Origin: Paenibacillus_I sp035510375
GTDB taxonomy: Bacteria > Bacillota > Bacilli > Paenibacillales > Paenibacillaceae
Assembly (NCBI RefSeq): GCF_035510375.1
Contig: NZ_DATKHG010000019.1
DNA length: 64,000 bases
Direction: 5' to 3' (one strand)
The notes beneath the pieces are model-generated. The model was not told where the DNA came from. It saw only the letters and a program-made list of their open reading frames with translations, and searched no databases. Each line of letters begins with the position of its first letter. The stretch's first letter is position 1. The position numbers and the translations under genes are program-made. Shown piece after piece: positions 1 through 6,753 of this stretch.

Positions 1-56
1 GACTGATGATCCTTGATCCGGGCGATCCATACATCTCTTAACTCAGTCTTCGTCAT
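1..56 (-). CDS. tnpA: IS66-family accessory protein TnpA, N-terminal part
   Basis: The first 18 codons read MTKTELRDVWIARIKDHQ, the typical opening of the IS66-family accessory protein TnpA in Firmicutes, which is normally followed by a DNA-binding segment. The start has a strong ribosome site, GAGGAGG, seven bases upstream. The gene runs off the left edge of the window, so its length and integrity cannot be judged. It lies just inside an element end with an IS66-like terminal sequence at 133-139, which supports the call. Confidence 0.75.
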   Translation of the reverse strand, partial: MTKTELRDVWIARIKDHQ

Positions 57-139
57 AAAAAATCCTCCTCGCATCATTCTGAGGAAGATTATCTCATGGG
101 ACTAAAACGCTTGATAGGTGGGTAGGATTTGACGCTTAC
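1..139. mobile_element. Right-hand end of an IS66-like insertion sequence
   Basis: Read on the minus strand, the element would begin with GTAAGCG at 139-133, the usual IS66 terminal-repeat opening, followed about 80 bases later by the tnpA start. The other end and the target duplication are outside the window. The boundary at 139 also coincides with an abrupt end of an otherwise open reading frame (140-232), as expected for an insertion. Confidence 0.6.
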
Positions 140-232
140 GACAAAACCGTTCAAATACCCTTGAGCCATTTGGTTCCTGCCGCCTTGGTATTGATTCATG
201 CCGACGCCGAACATTTCAAACATGAACGCCAC
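140..232 (-). pseudogene. Small gene of unknown function interrupted by the IS66 element
   Basis: A GTG start at 232 follows a good ribosome site (GGAGGG, seven bases away) and opens a frame of 31 codons that ends exactly at the inferred IS boundary. The peptide begins MAFMFEMFGVGMNQYQGG and is rich in Met, Gln, Gly and Phe; I do not recognise it. Because the ribosome site is intact and the frame is broken precisely at the terminal repeat, I read this as the 5' part of a real small gene split by the insertion. The rest should lie beyond the other end of the element. Confidence 0.45.
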
Positions 233-521
233 TTGAATCCCTCCAGATTAATAGATTTATTGTGGTTGACACCTTTGGTGCCACCTGCAAGTGCTAGACT
301 TCCCACCGACCAGCCGGACGCCTCTCCCCTTGCGATCATCCCCCATTCGCTCCCCCGCGCCATCCGCCAGGGAGGATGAATTGTAATATAGCTATATGTA
401 TCCCTCTTGCATTCGGTACTAGATTTTCGCGTAATTCTTCCAAAATTATACGTTCGGCTAACACCGGCGATAGATTACGGACATAGCCTGTATCAGAACG
501 ATATAAGGAGGAGATTTTAAT
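233..521. other. Intergenic region ahead of the repeat-protein gene
   Basis: No gene is supported here. Near the right end the sequence GGACATAGCCTGTA (479-492) resembles a sporulation sigma-K -10 element (CATA-N3-TA type), which would fit a spore-coat gene, but the match is imperfect and I could not place a convincing -35. The ribosome site AAGGAGGAG lies at about 505-513. Confidence 0.3.
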
Positions 522-1064
522 ATGGCTGATAGTAAAATGAATAAAGCGGGCCGGCGGGGGAAAAAGGCAAATACGGCACGCGGGAACCGCGCTGCTCGGG
601 CAGGCGTGACGCGCGATGATCGGACGCGCGGCGACCATACGCACGGCACGCGCGGCACGCGAGGTGACCATACGCACGGCACGCGCGGCGACCGCACGCG
701 CGGCACACGCGGTGACCATACGCGCGGCACACGCGGTGATCGGACACGCGGCACACGCGGCGATCGCACACGCGGCACGCGAGGTGACCGCACGCGCGGC
801 ACGCGAGGTGACCGCACGCGCGGCACGCGAGGTGACCGCACGCGCGGCACGCGAGGTGATCGGACGCGCGGCACACGCGGCGATCGCACACGCGGCACGC
901 GAGGTGATCGCACACGCGGCACACGTGGCGACCATACGCACGGCACACGCGGCGACCATACGCACGGCACCCAGGGCGGCCGGACGCGCGGCGTGACTCG
1001 AAGCGTCGAATGGCCGTACCGGCGCAGCTATTGGCCGCCGCAATGGTACGTCGAGAACGTGTGA
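522..1064 (+). CDS. Arg/Thr/Gly/Asp-rich tandem-repeat protein, CotG-like
   Basis: A 180-residue, strongly basic low-complexity protein. After a basic N-terminus (residues 1-36) come 14 octapeptide units of the form GDRTRGTR (variants GDHTHGTR and GDHTRGTR) over residues 37-151, then a short aromatic tail ending WPPQWYVENV. Start: ATG eight bases after AAGGAGGAG. It stands directly upstream of a CotH-family gene. In Bacillus, cotG encodes a repetitive Lys/Arg-rich coat protein next to cotH, and CotH phosphorylates repeat serines in CotG and CotB. Here the only hydroxyl residue in the repeat is threonine. I infer a spore-coat structural protein and possible CotH substrate by layout and composition, not by residue-level homology. 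Confidence 0.6.
   Translation: MADSKMNKAGRRGKKANTARGNRAARAGVTRDDRTRGDHTHGTRGTRGDHTHGTRGDRTRGTRGDHTRGTRGDRTRGTRGDRTRGTRGDRTRGTRGDRTRGTRGDRTRGTRGDRTRGTRGDRTRGTRGDRTRGTRGDHTHGTRGDHTHGTQGGRTRGVTRSVEWPYRRSYWPPQWYVENV
630..974. repeat. 24-bp coding minisatellite, 14 units
   Basis: The unit GGCGACCGCACGCGCGGCAC plus ACGC (24 bp, 8 codons) is repeated in frame, with one extra GTR triplet between the first and second units. Units differ mainly at third positions and at Arg/His codons. The repeat has few stop-prone triplets, so several long open frames exist on both strands; only the frame with a ribosome site is believable. Confidence 0.9.
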
Positions 1065-1100
1065 CCGAATCCGGGGCAAACGAATACGTTACAAGTAACG

Positions 1101-1137
1101 AAAGCCTATCGTCAGCGTAGACGATAGGCTTTATCTT
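1101..1137 (+). terminator. Rho-independent terminator after the repeat-protein gene
   Basis: A perfect 13-bp stem (AAAGCCTATCGTC with GACGATAGGCTTT) with a 6-base loop, followed by ATCTTTT. It separates the repeat-protein gene from cotH, so cotH probably needs its own promoter or read-through. Confidence 0.85.
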
Positions 1138-1158
1138 TTGTCCCCTAGGAGTGATCGA

Positions 1159-2229
1159 ATGCCCGCCGCCGACTTGCCCGTTCGCCGTATCATCGTCGAG
1201 CCTTACTTGTGGAACCGGCTGCATCAAGACCCCTGGAACCGGATGTCCATCCCTGTCCGAATCATGCTCCAAAACCATACCGTGGACGCCCGGATGAGAA
1301 TCCGCGGCGGACATACGCGCAGCTACCCCAAGAAGTCTTACGAAATCAGCATTGAAGGCGGCCACACCTTTCATTGGAACACCGAATACGACGATCCGTC
1401 GCTCATGCGAAACGCGCTGTCGTTCTATTTTTTCAACCTGATCGGCCTGCCCGCTCCCCGCACCACGCACTGCCGGTTGTCGGTCAACGGCTCGTCGCTC
1501 GGCGTTTATCTGGAAATCGAAGCGGTAAATCCGGCGTTTTTCCGCGCGCGCCGTATCGGGCAGCGATCGATTGTGTATGCCGTCAACGATAACGCCCATT
1601 TCGGGTTGCTGGACACGGACAGCCAGGCGGCCAAAAGCAGTTTATTCTCCGGATACGAGAAGGTTGCCGGCGACAAGTCGACATCCGTGCGATTGGTCCG
1701 TTTCATTCGCGACATCAACCGATTGAAAGGCGCCGCGCTGCGCCGCAGAATTGCAGCCAAGCTCGATACGGGCGTCTATTTGCGTTGGCTGGCCGGGGCC
1801 GTATTAACCGGAAATTATGACGGCTTCGAGCAGAACTACGCCCTTTACGAACATAAACAAAGCGGCAAATACCGCATCATTCCTTGGGATTACGAGGGTA
1901 CTTGGGGGAGAAACTGCTACGGGAAGCCCTGCGAAAGCGACCTCGTCAGCATCCGAGGCTATAATGCGCTCACGAAAAAGCTGCTTGGCTTTCCGATCTA
2001 CCGGAACGCCTACAAAAAGCTGCTGATCAAACTGCTGCGGACCGCTTTCCGGGAGTCGACCCTGATGCCGGTCGTCCATCGCATGCACCGCCGCATCGCC
2101 GACGACATTCGCGCCGACTCCACCCGCAAGCACCATTACGGCGTATTCCAATCGGAGCCCGAATTCATCCGCAACTATATCCGGGAACGCAGAAGCGCCG
2201 TCCTGGCCGAGCTTCGAAAGTGGAAATAA
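1159..2229 (+). CDS. cotH: CotH-family spore-coat protein kinase
   Basis: About 356 residues. CotH proteins are atypical kinases of the spore coat that phosphorylate coat proteins such as CotB and CotG and control outer-coat assembly. Family hallmarks visible are the RIRGGHTRSYPKKSYEI block near the N-terminus, where the lysines are expected to bind ATP, and the later IPWDYEGTWGRN block that supplies acidic metal-binding residues. I chose ATG at 1159, eight bases after AGGAG, rather than the in-frame TTG at 1138 that overlaps the preceding terminator. The neighbouring repeat protein is the likely partner. A terminator follows at 2321. Confidence 0.88.
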   Translation: MPAADLPVRRIIVEPYLWNRLHQDPWNRMSIPVRIMLQNHTVDARMRIRGGHTRSYPKKSYEISIEGGHTFHWNTEYDDPSLMRNALSFYFFNLIGLPAPRTTHCRLSVNGSSLGVYLEIEAVNPAFFRARRIGQRSIVYAVNDNAHFGLLDTDSQAAKSSLFSGYEKVAGDKSTSVRLVRFIRDINRLKGAALRRRIAAKLDTGVYLRWLAGAVLTGNYDGFEQNYALYEHKQSGKYRIIPWDYEGTWGRNCYGKPCESDLVSIRGYNALTKKLLGFPIYRNAYKKLLIKLLRTAFRESTLMPVVHRMHRRIADDIRADSTRKHHYGVFQSEPEFIRNYIRERRSAVLAELRKWK

Positions 2230-2320
2230 GCGGCCTTGCGGCAAGGGCAAGGTGTGGACAACGGCTTTGTCTATCTGGTATGGTATACAGGTATAAAATA
2301 ATCGGGTCAGCGTGAAGCAC

Positions 2321-2360
2321 ACGCCGTTTGTCTCCTAGGGAGGCAGGCGGCGTTTTTGTT
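2321..2360 (+). terminator. Probable terminator after cotH
   Basis: ACGCCG pairs with CGGCGT, enclosing a smaller CTCC/GGAG hairpin, followed by TTTTTGTTTT. It ends about 90-130 bases after the cotH stop. Confidence 0.7.
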
Positions 2361-2392
2361 TTCGCGGCTCGGCTGTGGAGGGGGATGCAGGT

Positions 2393-3046
2393 ATGTTTGA
2401 AGAAGCTTTCGGGCGTTTTTTGGAGGAGCAGCGGAGTTCGGCGAGCGGTCAACGGCTGGAGCGGCTGCATAAGGATCTGACGGGAGAAAAGAAAATGCTG
2501 GGCGAGGTAGTATGGCCGGTATTGAGGTCATTCGAGGGGATAACGCTGGAATACGAAATAATTAGTCTAACGGGCGTTAAAATCTACATCGACGCGTTTT
2601 ACGAGCCGCTGAGATGGGCCTTGGAGAGCGAAGGGTTTGTTCCCCATGCGCAGAACATTACACGCGACCGGTTCGACTTCGAGCGTATGCGCGTGCGGAC
2701 GATAGTCATGTACGGGTACACATACATACCGTTCAGCTGGGATGAGCTGGACAAAAAACCGGAAGCGTGCCGGCGGGCGGTGTATGAGCTGCTGGGGCGT
2801 CACTCGACGGAGGGATCTGCGCTCGGATTGTCGGTGTACGAGCGGGAGGTGCTGCGATATGCAATGCGCTTGAACCGCCCCCTGCGCCCGGCGGATGTGC
2901 GGGACTGTTTGCGGTTGGGCACAACGGCGAGCAGACAGGTGCTACGAAATTTAATGGAGAAAAAGCTGATTCATCCTGCCACCGGCACTACTCACCGTCA
3001 TCACCAGTACATAATGAATAAAAGCAATCTCCGGAGTTACTTGTAA
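2393..3046 (+). CDS. Uncharacterised protein with possible nuclease-fold and C-terminal winged-helix regions
   Basis: About 217 residues. I chose ATG at 2393, eight bases after GGAGGGG, over the GTG at 2375 that lies inside the ribosome site. The central part (residues about 55-125), with VKIYIDAFYEPLRWALE and later RMRVRTIVMYGYTYIPFSWDEL, resembles the small Vsr/DUF559-type nuclease fold, with Asp, Glu and basic residues followed by an F-S/T-W/Y-D-E-L segment; this is a pattern judgement only. The C-terminal ~70 residues look like a winged-helix reader (RPADVRDCLRLGTTASRQVLRNL). I do not know its function. It stands alone between a terminator and repeat DNA. Confidence 0.6.
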   Translation: MFEEAFGRFLEEQRSSASGQRLERLHKDLTGEKKMLGEVVWPVLRSFEGITLEYEIISLTGVKIYIDAFYEPLRWALESEGFVPHAQNITRDRFDFERMRVRTIVMYGYTYIPFSWDELDKKPEACRRAVYELLGRHSTEGSALGLSVYEREVLRYAMRLNRPLRPADVRDCLRLGTTASRQVLRNLMEKKLIHPATGTTHRHHQYIMNKSNLRSYL

Positions 3047-3081
3047 ATGGGGTATGGGCGCAACAAGTCCAAAATAGTTAT

Positions 3082-3199
3082 CCGGATTCCGGCGTTACTC
3101 CCTGCTTTCGGCGCGTCTGCGGACGTTTAATGCCGGATTCCGGCGTTACTCCCTGCTTTGGGACGCGTCGCGGACGTTTAATGCCGGATTCCGGCGTTA
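3082..3199. repeat. 51-bp intergenic tandem repeat, 2.3 copies
   Basis: The unit begins CCGGATTCCGGCGTTACTCC and recurs at 3082, 3133 and 3184, a period of exactly 51 bp; the third copy is cut after CCGGATTCCGGCGTTA. Each unit contains the small palindrome CCGGATTCCGG. No gene is supported in 3047-3220. The same palindrome heads other intergenic hairpins in the window (10548, 58016). Confidence 0.85.
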
Positions 3200-3220
3200 G
3201 TGGCGGAGCCAAGTGTGGCG

Positions 3221-4135
3221 TCAATAAATATCCATGCTCAGGTAGCGCTCGCCGGTGTCGGGGGCGATGCAAAGAACGCAGCGGCCCTCGCCAAGCCGGT
3301 TGGCCACCTGCATGGCGGCCCACACGGATGCGCCTGACGAAGGCCCGACCAGCAGGCCTTGCTCCCGCGCCAGCCGGCGCGTGACCGATAACGCATCGTC
3401 GTCGGTTACACGTATGATCTCGTCATAAACGCTTGTGTTCAGAATCGCCGGCACGAAGCCGGGACTGGTTCCGACCAGCTTGTGTGGTCCCGGAGCCCCA
3501 CCCGACAGTACCGGTGAGCCCGCAGGTTCGACAACGGCGATATGCAGTCCCGGCAGCATCGACTTCAACGTTTCACCCGTGCCGGTAATCGTACCTCCGG
3601 TGCCCGAGGAGGCAACGAACGCGTCCAGCCGGCCGCCCGTCTGGCGCATGATTTCATCCGCCGTCGTTCTGCGGTGGATGTCAGGATTCGCGGCGTTCTC
3701 GAATTGATTCGGGATGATGCTGCCCGGTATTTGCGCCTGCAGCTCGCGCGCTTTGCGGATGGAGCCGGGCATCCGCTCGGCCGCCGGCGTCAACACGACC
3801 TCCGCGCCGTAAGCGCGCACCAGCTTGATCCGCTCTATCGTCATGTTGTCGGGCATGACCAGAATAAGCCGATAGCCCTTGACCGCCGCGTTCATTGCCA
3901 ATCCGATCCCGGTATTCCCACTCGTCGGCTCGATGATCGTGCCGCCGGGCTGAGGCAGGCCCTGACGCTCGGCAGCTTCAATTAGCGCAAACGCCGCGCG
4001 GTCCTTCACGCTCCCGCTCGGGTTGAACCGCTCCAGCTTGACCAGCACCTCCGCCGAGCCCGGCTCCACAATGGACAAGCGAACCGCGGGCGTCTCGCCG
4101 ATCAAATCCGTTATCCGATTCACAACTCTCGGCAT
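3221..4135 (-). CDS. cysK: Cysteine synthase (O-acetylserine sulfhydrylase), first copy
   Basis: About 304 residues, normal for CysK. It makes L-cysteine from O-acetylserine and sulfide with pyridoxal phosphate. The PLP lysine is in NPSGSVKDRAA (near residue 43); the substrate loop PTSGNTGIGLA and the phosphate-binding SSGTGGTITGTGE are clear. I chose ATG at 4135 (MPRVVNRITDLIGETP), which has a GGGGAGAG ribosome site, rather than the start 24 codons upstream. It lies 96 bases downstream of an MFS gene on the same strand. The window has a second cysteine synthase at 39028, so this copy is probably the housekeeping enzyme, though that is only inferred from setting. Confidence 0.9.
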   Translation of the reverse strand: MPRVVNRITDLIGETPAVRLSIVEPGSAEVLVKLERFNPSGSVKDRAAFALIEAAERQGLPQPGGTIIEPTSGNTGIGLAMNAAVKGYRLILVMPDNMTIERIKLVRAYGAEVVLTPAAERMPGSIRKARELQAQIPGSIIPNQFENAANPDIHRRTTADEIMRQTGGRLDAFVASSGTGGTITGTGETLKSMLPGLHIAVVEPAGSPVLSGGAPGPHKLVGTSPGFVPAILNTSVYDEIIRVTDDDALSVTRRLAREQGLLVGPSSGASVWAAMQVANRLGEGRCVLCIAPDTGERYLSMDIY

Positions 4136-4231
4136 CCCTTTTCTCTCCCCATATATGTACTCACAACAATCCTCTCCATCACTTGCCGGCAAACGTTCCG
4201 TTCCCACGCCGTTGCAAGCCGTCCTGCCCGA

Positions 4232-5572
4232 TCAATGTCCGCGAGCCGCCGCCGGACCGTTCGCCGTTCCCCGGACAAGCCTTCCCCGCAGCAGCAACCA
4301 GCCCGGCAGCGGAGCGGCCCCGACGATGAGCAGCAGCCAGATAAGCGCTCCGGCCGATTCGGTCCTCGCCACAACCGCCAAATAAACGGCAAGTCCGATC
4401 ACACGGCCGGCAATCAATCCGGATTCCCGAAGCACGATCAGCTCCTCCCGCCGGCCCGCACTCGCCTCGGACGCGCCGATCAAATCGAACACCGCCGACG
4501 TCATCGGTATGATGTACAGCGGCATGAACAGCGCGGTCGCGATTCCAAGCCACAGCATAGTACGGTAATCCACATCGATGAACAACAGCATCGTAACGAT
4601 CGACAAGGCAAAGGAGCCGGCCAGCATCGCCTTGCTCCGAATGTCCGGCTTCAGCACACGGCCCGCAAGCCAGAAGCTCACAAGCGCGACCAGGGAAGTC
4701 CAGAGCGTGAAGCTGCCCAGGCTTTGCTCTTTGCCGGTCGACAGAAATACAAGCAGACCGAGCAGGAACCCGAACACGCCTTCGCGAACGCCCTGGAACA
4801 TGAGGGAAGGCACGACCCGCCGCCACGGGCTGCCGTCGCACCGGATCTGGCGAACGCCGTACAGCCAATCGTATTCGCCCGACGTTCTGCGCTTCGCCAG
4901 AAAAAAGCTCACGACCGCCGCCGTCGCAAAAACAACAAGCGACACGGTAAAGACGATCCGGTACCCGCCTGCGCCGAACACCCCGATCACGAAGCCCGAA
5001 ATCCACGGCGCGATCATGCCGGCGCCCGAACCGAGCAGCCCGCCCCAGCCGTTGAACCGGTCGCGGTTGCCGGGCTCCGTAATTTCAAAATAAACGACAT
5101 TGTAAGCCATCCAGAAGAAGCCCATGGCCAAACCGTTCAGCGCGCCGAGCGGAACGACGTAACGGCTGGCGGCCGGCCCGAGCAACAGCACAGCCAAATA
5201 AAACAAGCCGGATAAAATGAGGCCGATCCGCAAGCTGTTCATTTTGTTGTATTGCTTGACCCACCGGCCGACGATCCAGAACGTCAGTCCCGACATCAGG
5301 TGCTGGGAAAGCGCAAACCAGCCGATCGGCGCAAACGACTGGCTCGCCTTCCATAAATAAACCGGAACGAATGTACCCGACAATGCGTTAGCCGTATTAT
5401 ACAACCCTTGCACCGCGAGCAGCAGCACCCCTTGCTTGCCGAGTCCGCGGCTGACGCGATCCCGCCGCGTCCGTCCGCCGGAACGGTCGGGTACCGTCCA
5501 TTTCGGCTTCCGCAGCCCATTCGGCGCGATCGTCCCGCCGGTTCGGGCCGCCGCGTGCTTTTCCTGCGCCAT
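4232..5572 (-). CDS. MFS transporter
   Basis: About 446 residues with a ~40-residue basic cytoplasmic N-terminus and then about 12 hydrophobic segments, typical of a major facilitator carrier. A short charged loop with RVLKPDIRSK and other basic turns fit the fold. The substrate cannot be told from sequence. ATG at 5572 was chosen because it sits eight bases after GGGAGG; the TTG two codons upstream is too close. It precedes cysK on the same strand and might be co-transcribed with it, but no sulfur-specific feature is visible. Confidence 0.8.
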   Translation of the reverse strand: MAQEKHAAARTGGTIAPNGLRKPKWTVPDRSGGRTRRDRVSRGLGKQGVLLLAVQGLYNTANALSGTFVPVYLWKASQSFAPIGWFALSQHLMSGLTFWIVGRWVKQYNKMNSLRIGLILSGLFYLAVLLLGPAASRYVVPLGALNGLAMGFFWMAYNVVYFEITEPGNRDRFNGWGGLLGSGAGMIAPWISGFVIGVFGAGGYRIVFTVSLVVFATAAVVSFFLAKRRTSGEYDWLYGVRQIRCDGSPWRRVVPSLMFQGVREGVFGFLLGLLVFLSTGKEQSLGSFTLWTSLVALVSFWLAGRVLKPDIRSKAMLAGSFALSIVTMLLFIDVDYRTMLWLGIATALFMPLYIIPMTSAVFDLIGASEASAGRREELIVLRESGLIAGRVIGLAVYLAVVARTESAGALIWLLLIVGAAPLPGWLLLRGRLVRGTANGPAAARGH

Positions 5573-5651
5573 TGCCAATGCCTCCCGCCGGTTGGAATCT
5601 TAAGCTAAGATGCCCCAACCGAGGGAAGCGCATGCTTTGCAGGTATTGCCA

Positions 5652-6179
5652 TCAGAGCGAATCGGCGCCCAACCGCTTCAGGAAACCGTCCCGGTCGTTA
5701 GAAGACAAACGGTTCTGCGTATGGAAACAGGACGGGCAAACGTACCAGACAAGCTGAAAAGGTCCCGGCAGCAGCGGTTGTCCGACCGCCTCGTGCAAGG
5801 TCGGCCGATAGCGCTCGTCCGCGATCGTCTGCGTTCCGGCCTGAACCATGAACTCGCGGCATTCCGGACATTCCGGCACTTCCTCCTGCCCGTCCAGAAT
5901 CCTCTCGAGCTTCTCCTCCAGCAAGAGCAAGCGCGAGCTCGTATGGCGGTAGCCGTCCAGCTCGTCGTCCATCGGTGCGCCGCGCCTCCCGCCGGGTATG
6001 CCCGCGGCCTCTGCCCTCCGCCCTTCGACCGCTTCCCCGCCGTCGTTGTCGACCGAGAAGCTGACCGTCCGGTAAGCTTTCAAGTCATTTTCGCAATGCG
6101 GACAGAATTCTTCGGGCCCCAATTCCTCATCCCACACGATTTCCGTGTCGCACCAAGGGCAAACGGCATGCTTTTCCAT
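5652..6179 (-). CDS. Zinc-ribbon protein of unknown function
   Basis: About 175 residues. Four CxxC knuckles are visible: CPWC and CPHC near the N-terminus, CPEC in the middle and CPSC near the C-terminus, consistent with two zinc ribbons. No membrane segment. ATG at 6179 (MEKHAVCPWC) follows AAAGGAGAG; the longer frame upstream has no comparable site. Function unknown. It is the last gene of a same-strand run from mutS2 through DUF350 and the tiny membrane protein at 6205. Confidence 0.7.
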   Translation of the reverse strand: MEKHAVCPWCDTEIVWDEELGPEEFCPHCENDLKAYRTVSFSVDNDGGEAVEGRRAEAAGIPGGRRGAPMDDELDGYRHTSSRLLLLEEKLERILDGQEEVPECPECREFMVQAGTQTIADERYRPTLHEAVGQPLLPGPFQLVWYVCPSCFHTQNRLSSNDRDGFLKRLGADSL

Positions 6180-6204
6180 CGGTCGCTCTCCTTTATCCCT
6201 TATT

Positions 6205-6282
6205 TTATAAAGCCAAGTAGACAACGCCGATCACGACGAACAGCACCGCCAGCACAAGCAGCGTTCCCCCCAAATATTTCAC
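6205..6282 (-). CDS. Tiny single-span membrane protein
   Basis: A 25-residue peptide, (V/M)KYLGGTLLVLAVLFVVIG then VVYLAL, starts with GTG at 6282 behind GGAAGGGG and is almost entirely one hydrophobic helix. It sits between the DUF350 gene and the zinc-ribbon gene on the same strand with short gaps, so it may belong to the same transcript. Nothing can be said of its role. The ribosome site, the good spacing and the membrane-helix composition are the only support. Confidence 0.45.
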   Translation of the reverse strand: MKYLGGTLLVLAVLFVVIGVVYLAL

Positions 6283-6303
6283 CCCGCGTCACCCCTTCCG
6301 TCC

Positions 6304-6726
6304 TCACGACAACACGGTTGCGCCGATGACGTACGAAAGCGACACCGAGATAATCATCGCAATCAGGCCGACGGCCCGGTTATCCTTTTTGATTTCCTCA
6401 TCGATGCGAAAGACGGGCGTCATAAATTCAAATAGAAAATAAGCGGCCATGAGCAGAATAAAACCGAAGCCCGCCCACGCCATGCTTTGATAGACGGAGT
6501 CGCCGCCCTCGATCGAGAAACGAAACAGGTTGCTGATGCCGAAAATTTTGCCGCCGGTCGCCATCGCCACAGACAGATTGCCCTGCTTGATCTCTCTCCA
6601 GCAGTTGTAGCGGGTGACGAGCTCGAAACAGTACAAAAACACGATGAGCGCCAGCACGGCGACCGATACGTAAGCTAACGTTGCGATATAAGGATTGTGC
6701 AGCAACCCGTCGACTTCCTTATCCAT
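6304..6726 (-). CDS. DUF350 family membrane protein
   Basis: 140 residues with four predicted membrane spans. The DUF350 pattern is visible: an N-terminal span, the loop REIKQGNLSVAMATGG, and the C-terminal half with DEEIKKDNRAVGLIAMIISV. The family is of unknown function, often found in stress or membrane-repair operons. It starts 27 bases after the mutS2 stop and is likely co-transcribed with it. Confidence 0.8.
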   Translation of the reverse strand: MDKEVDGLLHNPYIATLAYVSVAVLALIVFLYCFELVTRYNCWREIKQGNLSVAMATGGKIFGISNLFRFSIEGGDSVYQSMAWAGFGFILLMAAYFLFEFMTPVFRIDEEIKKDNRAVGLIAMIISVSLSYVIGATVLS

Positions 6727-6753
6727 CCGACTCCCCGTCCTTCCGCCGTGCCG

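Noticed and set aside
336..1599. Long open frames on both strands over the 24-bp repeat
   Set aside because: They arise because the GC-rich repeat lacks stops in several frames; only the frame at 522 has a ribosome site and a sensible position before cotH.
3082..3199. CRISPR array
   Set aside because: The copies are adjacent 51-bp units without distinct spacers and there are no cas genes nearby.
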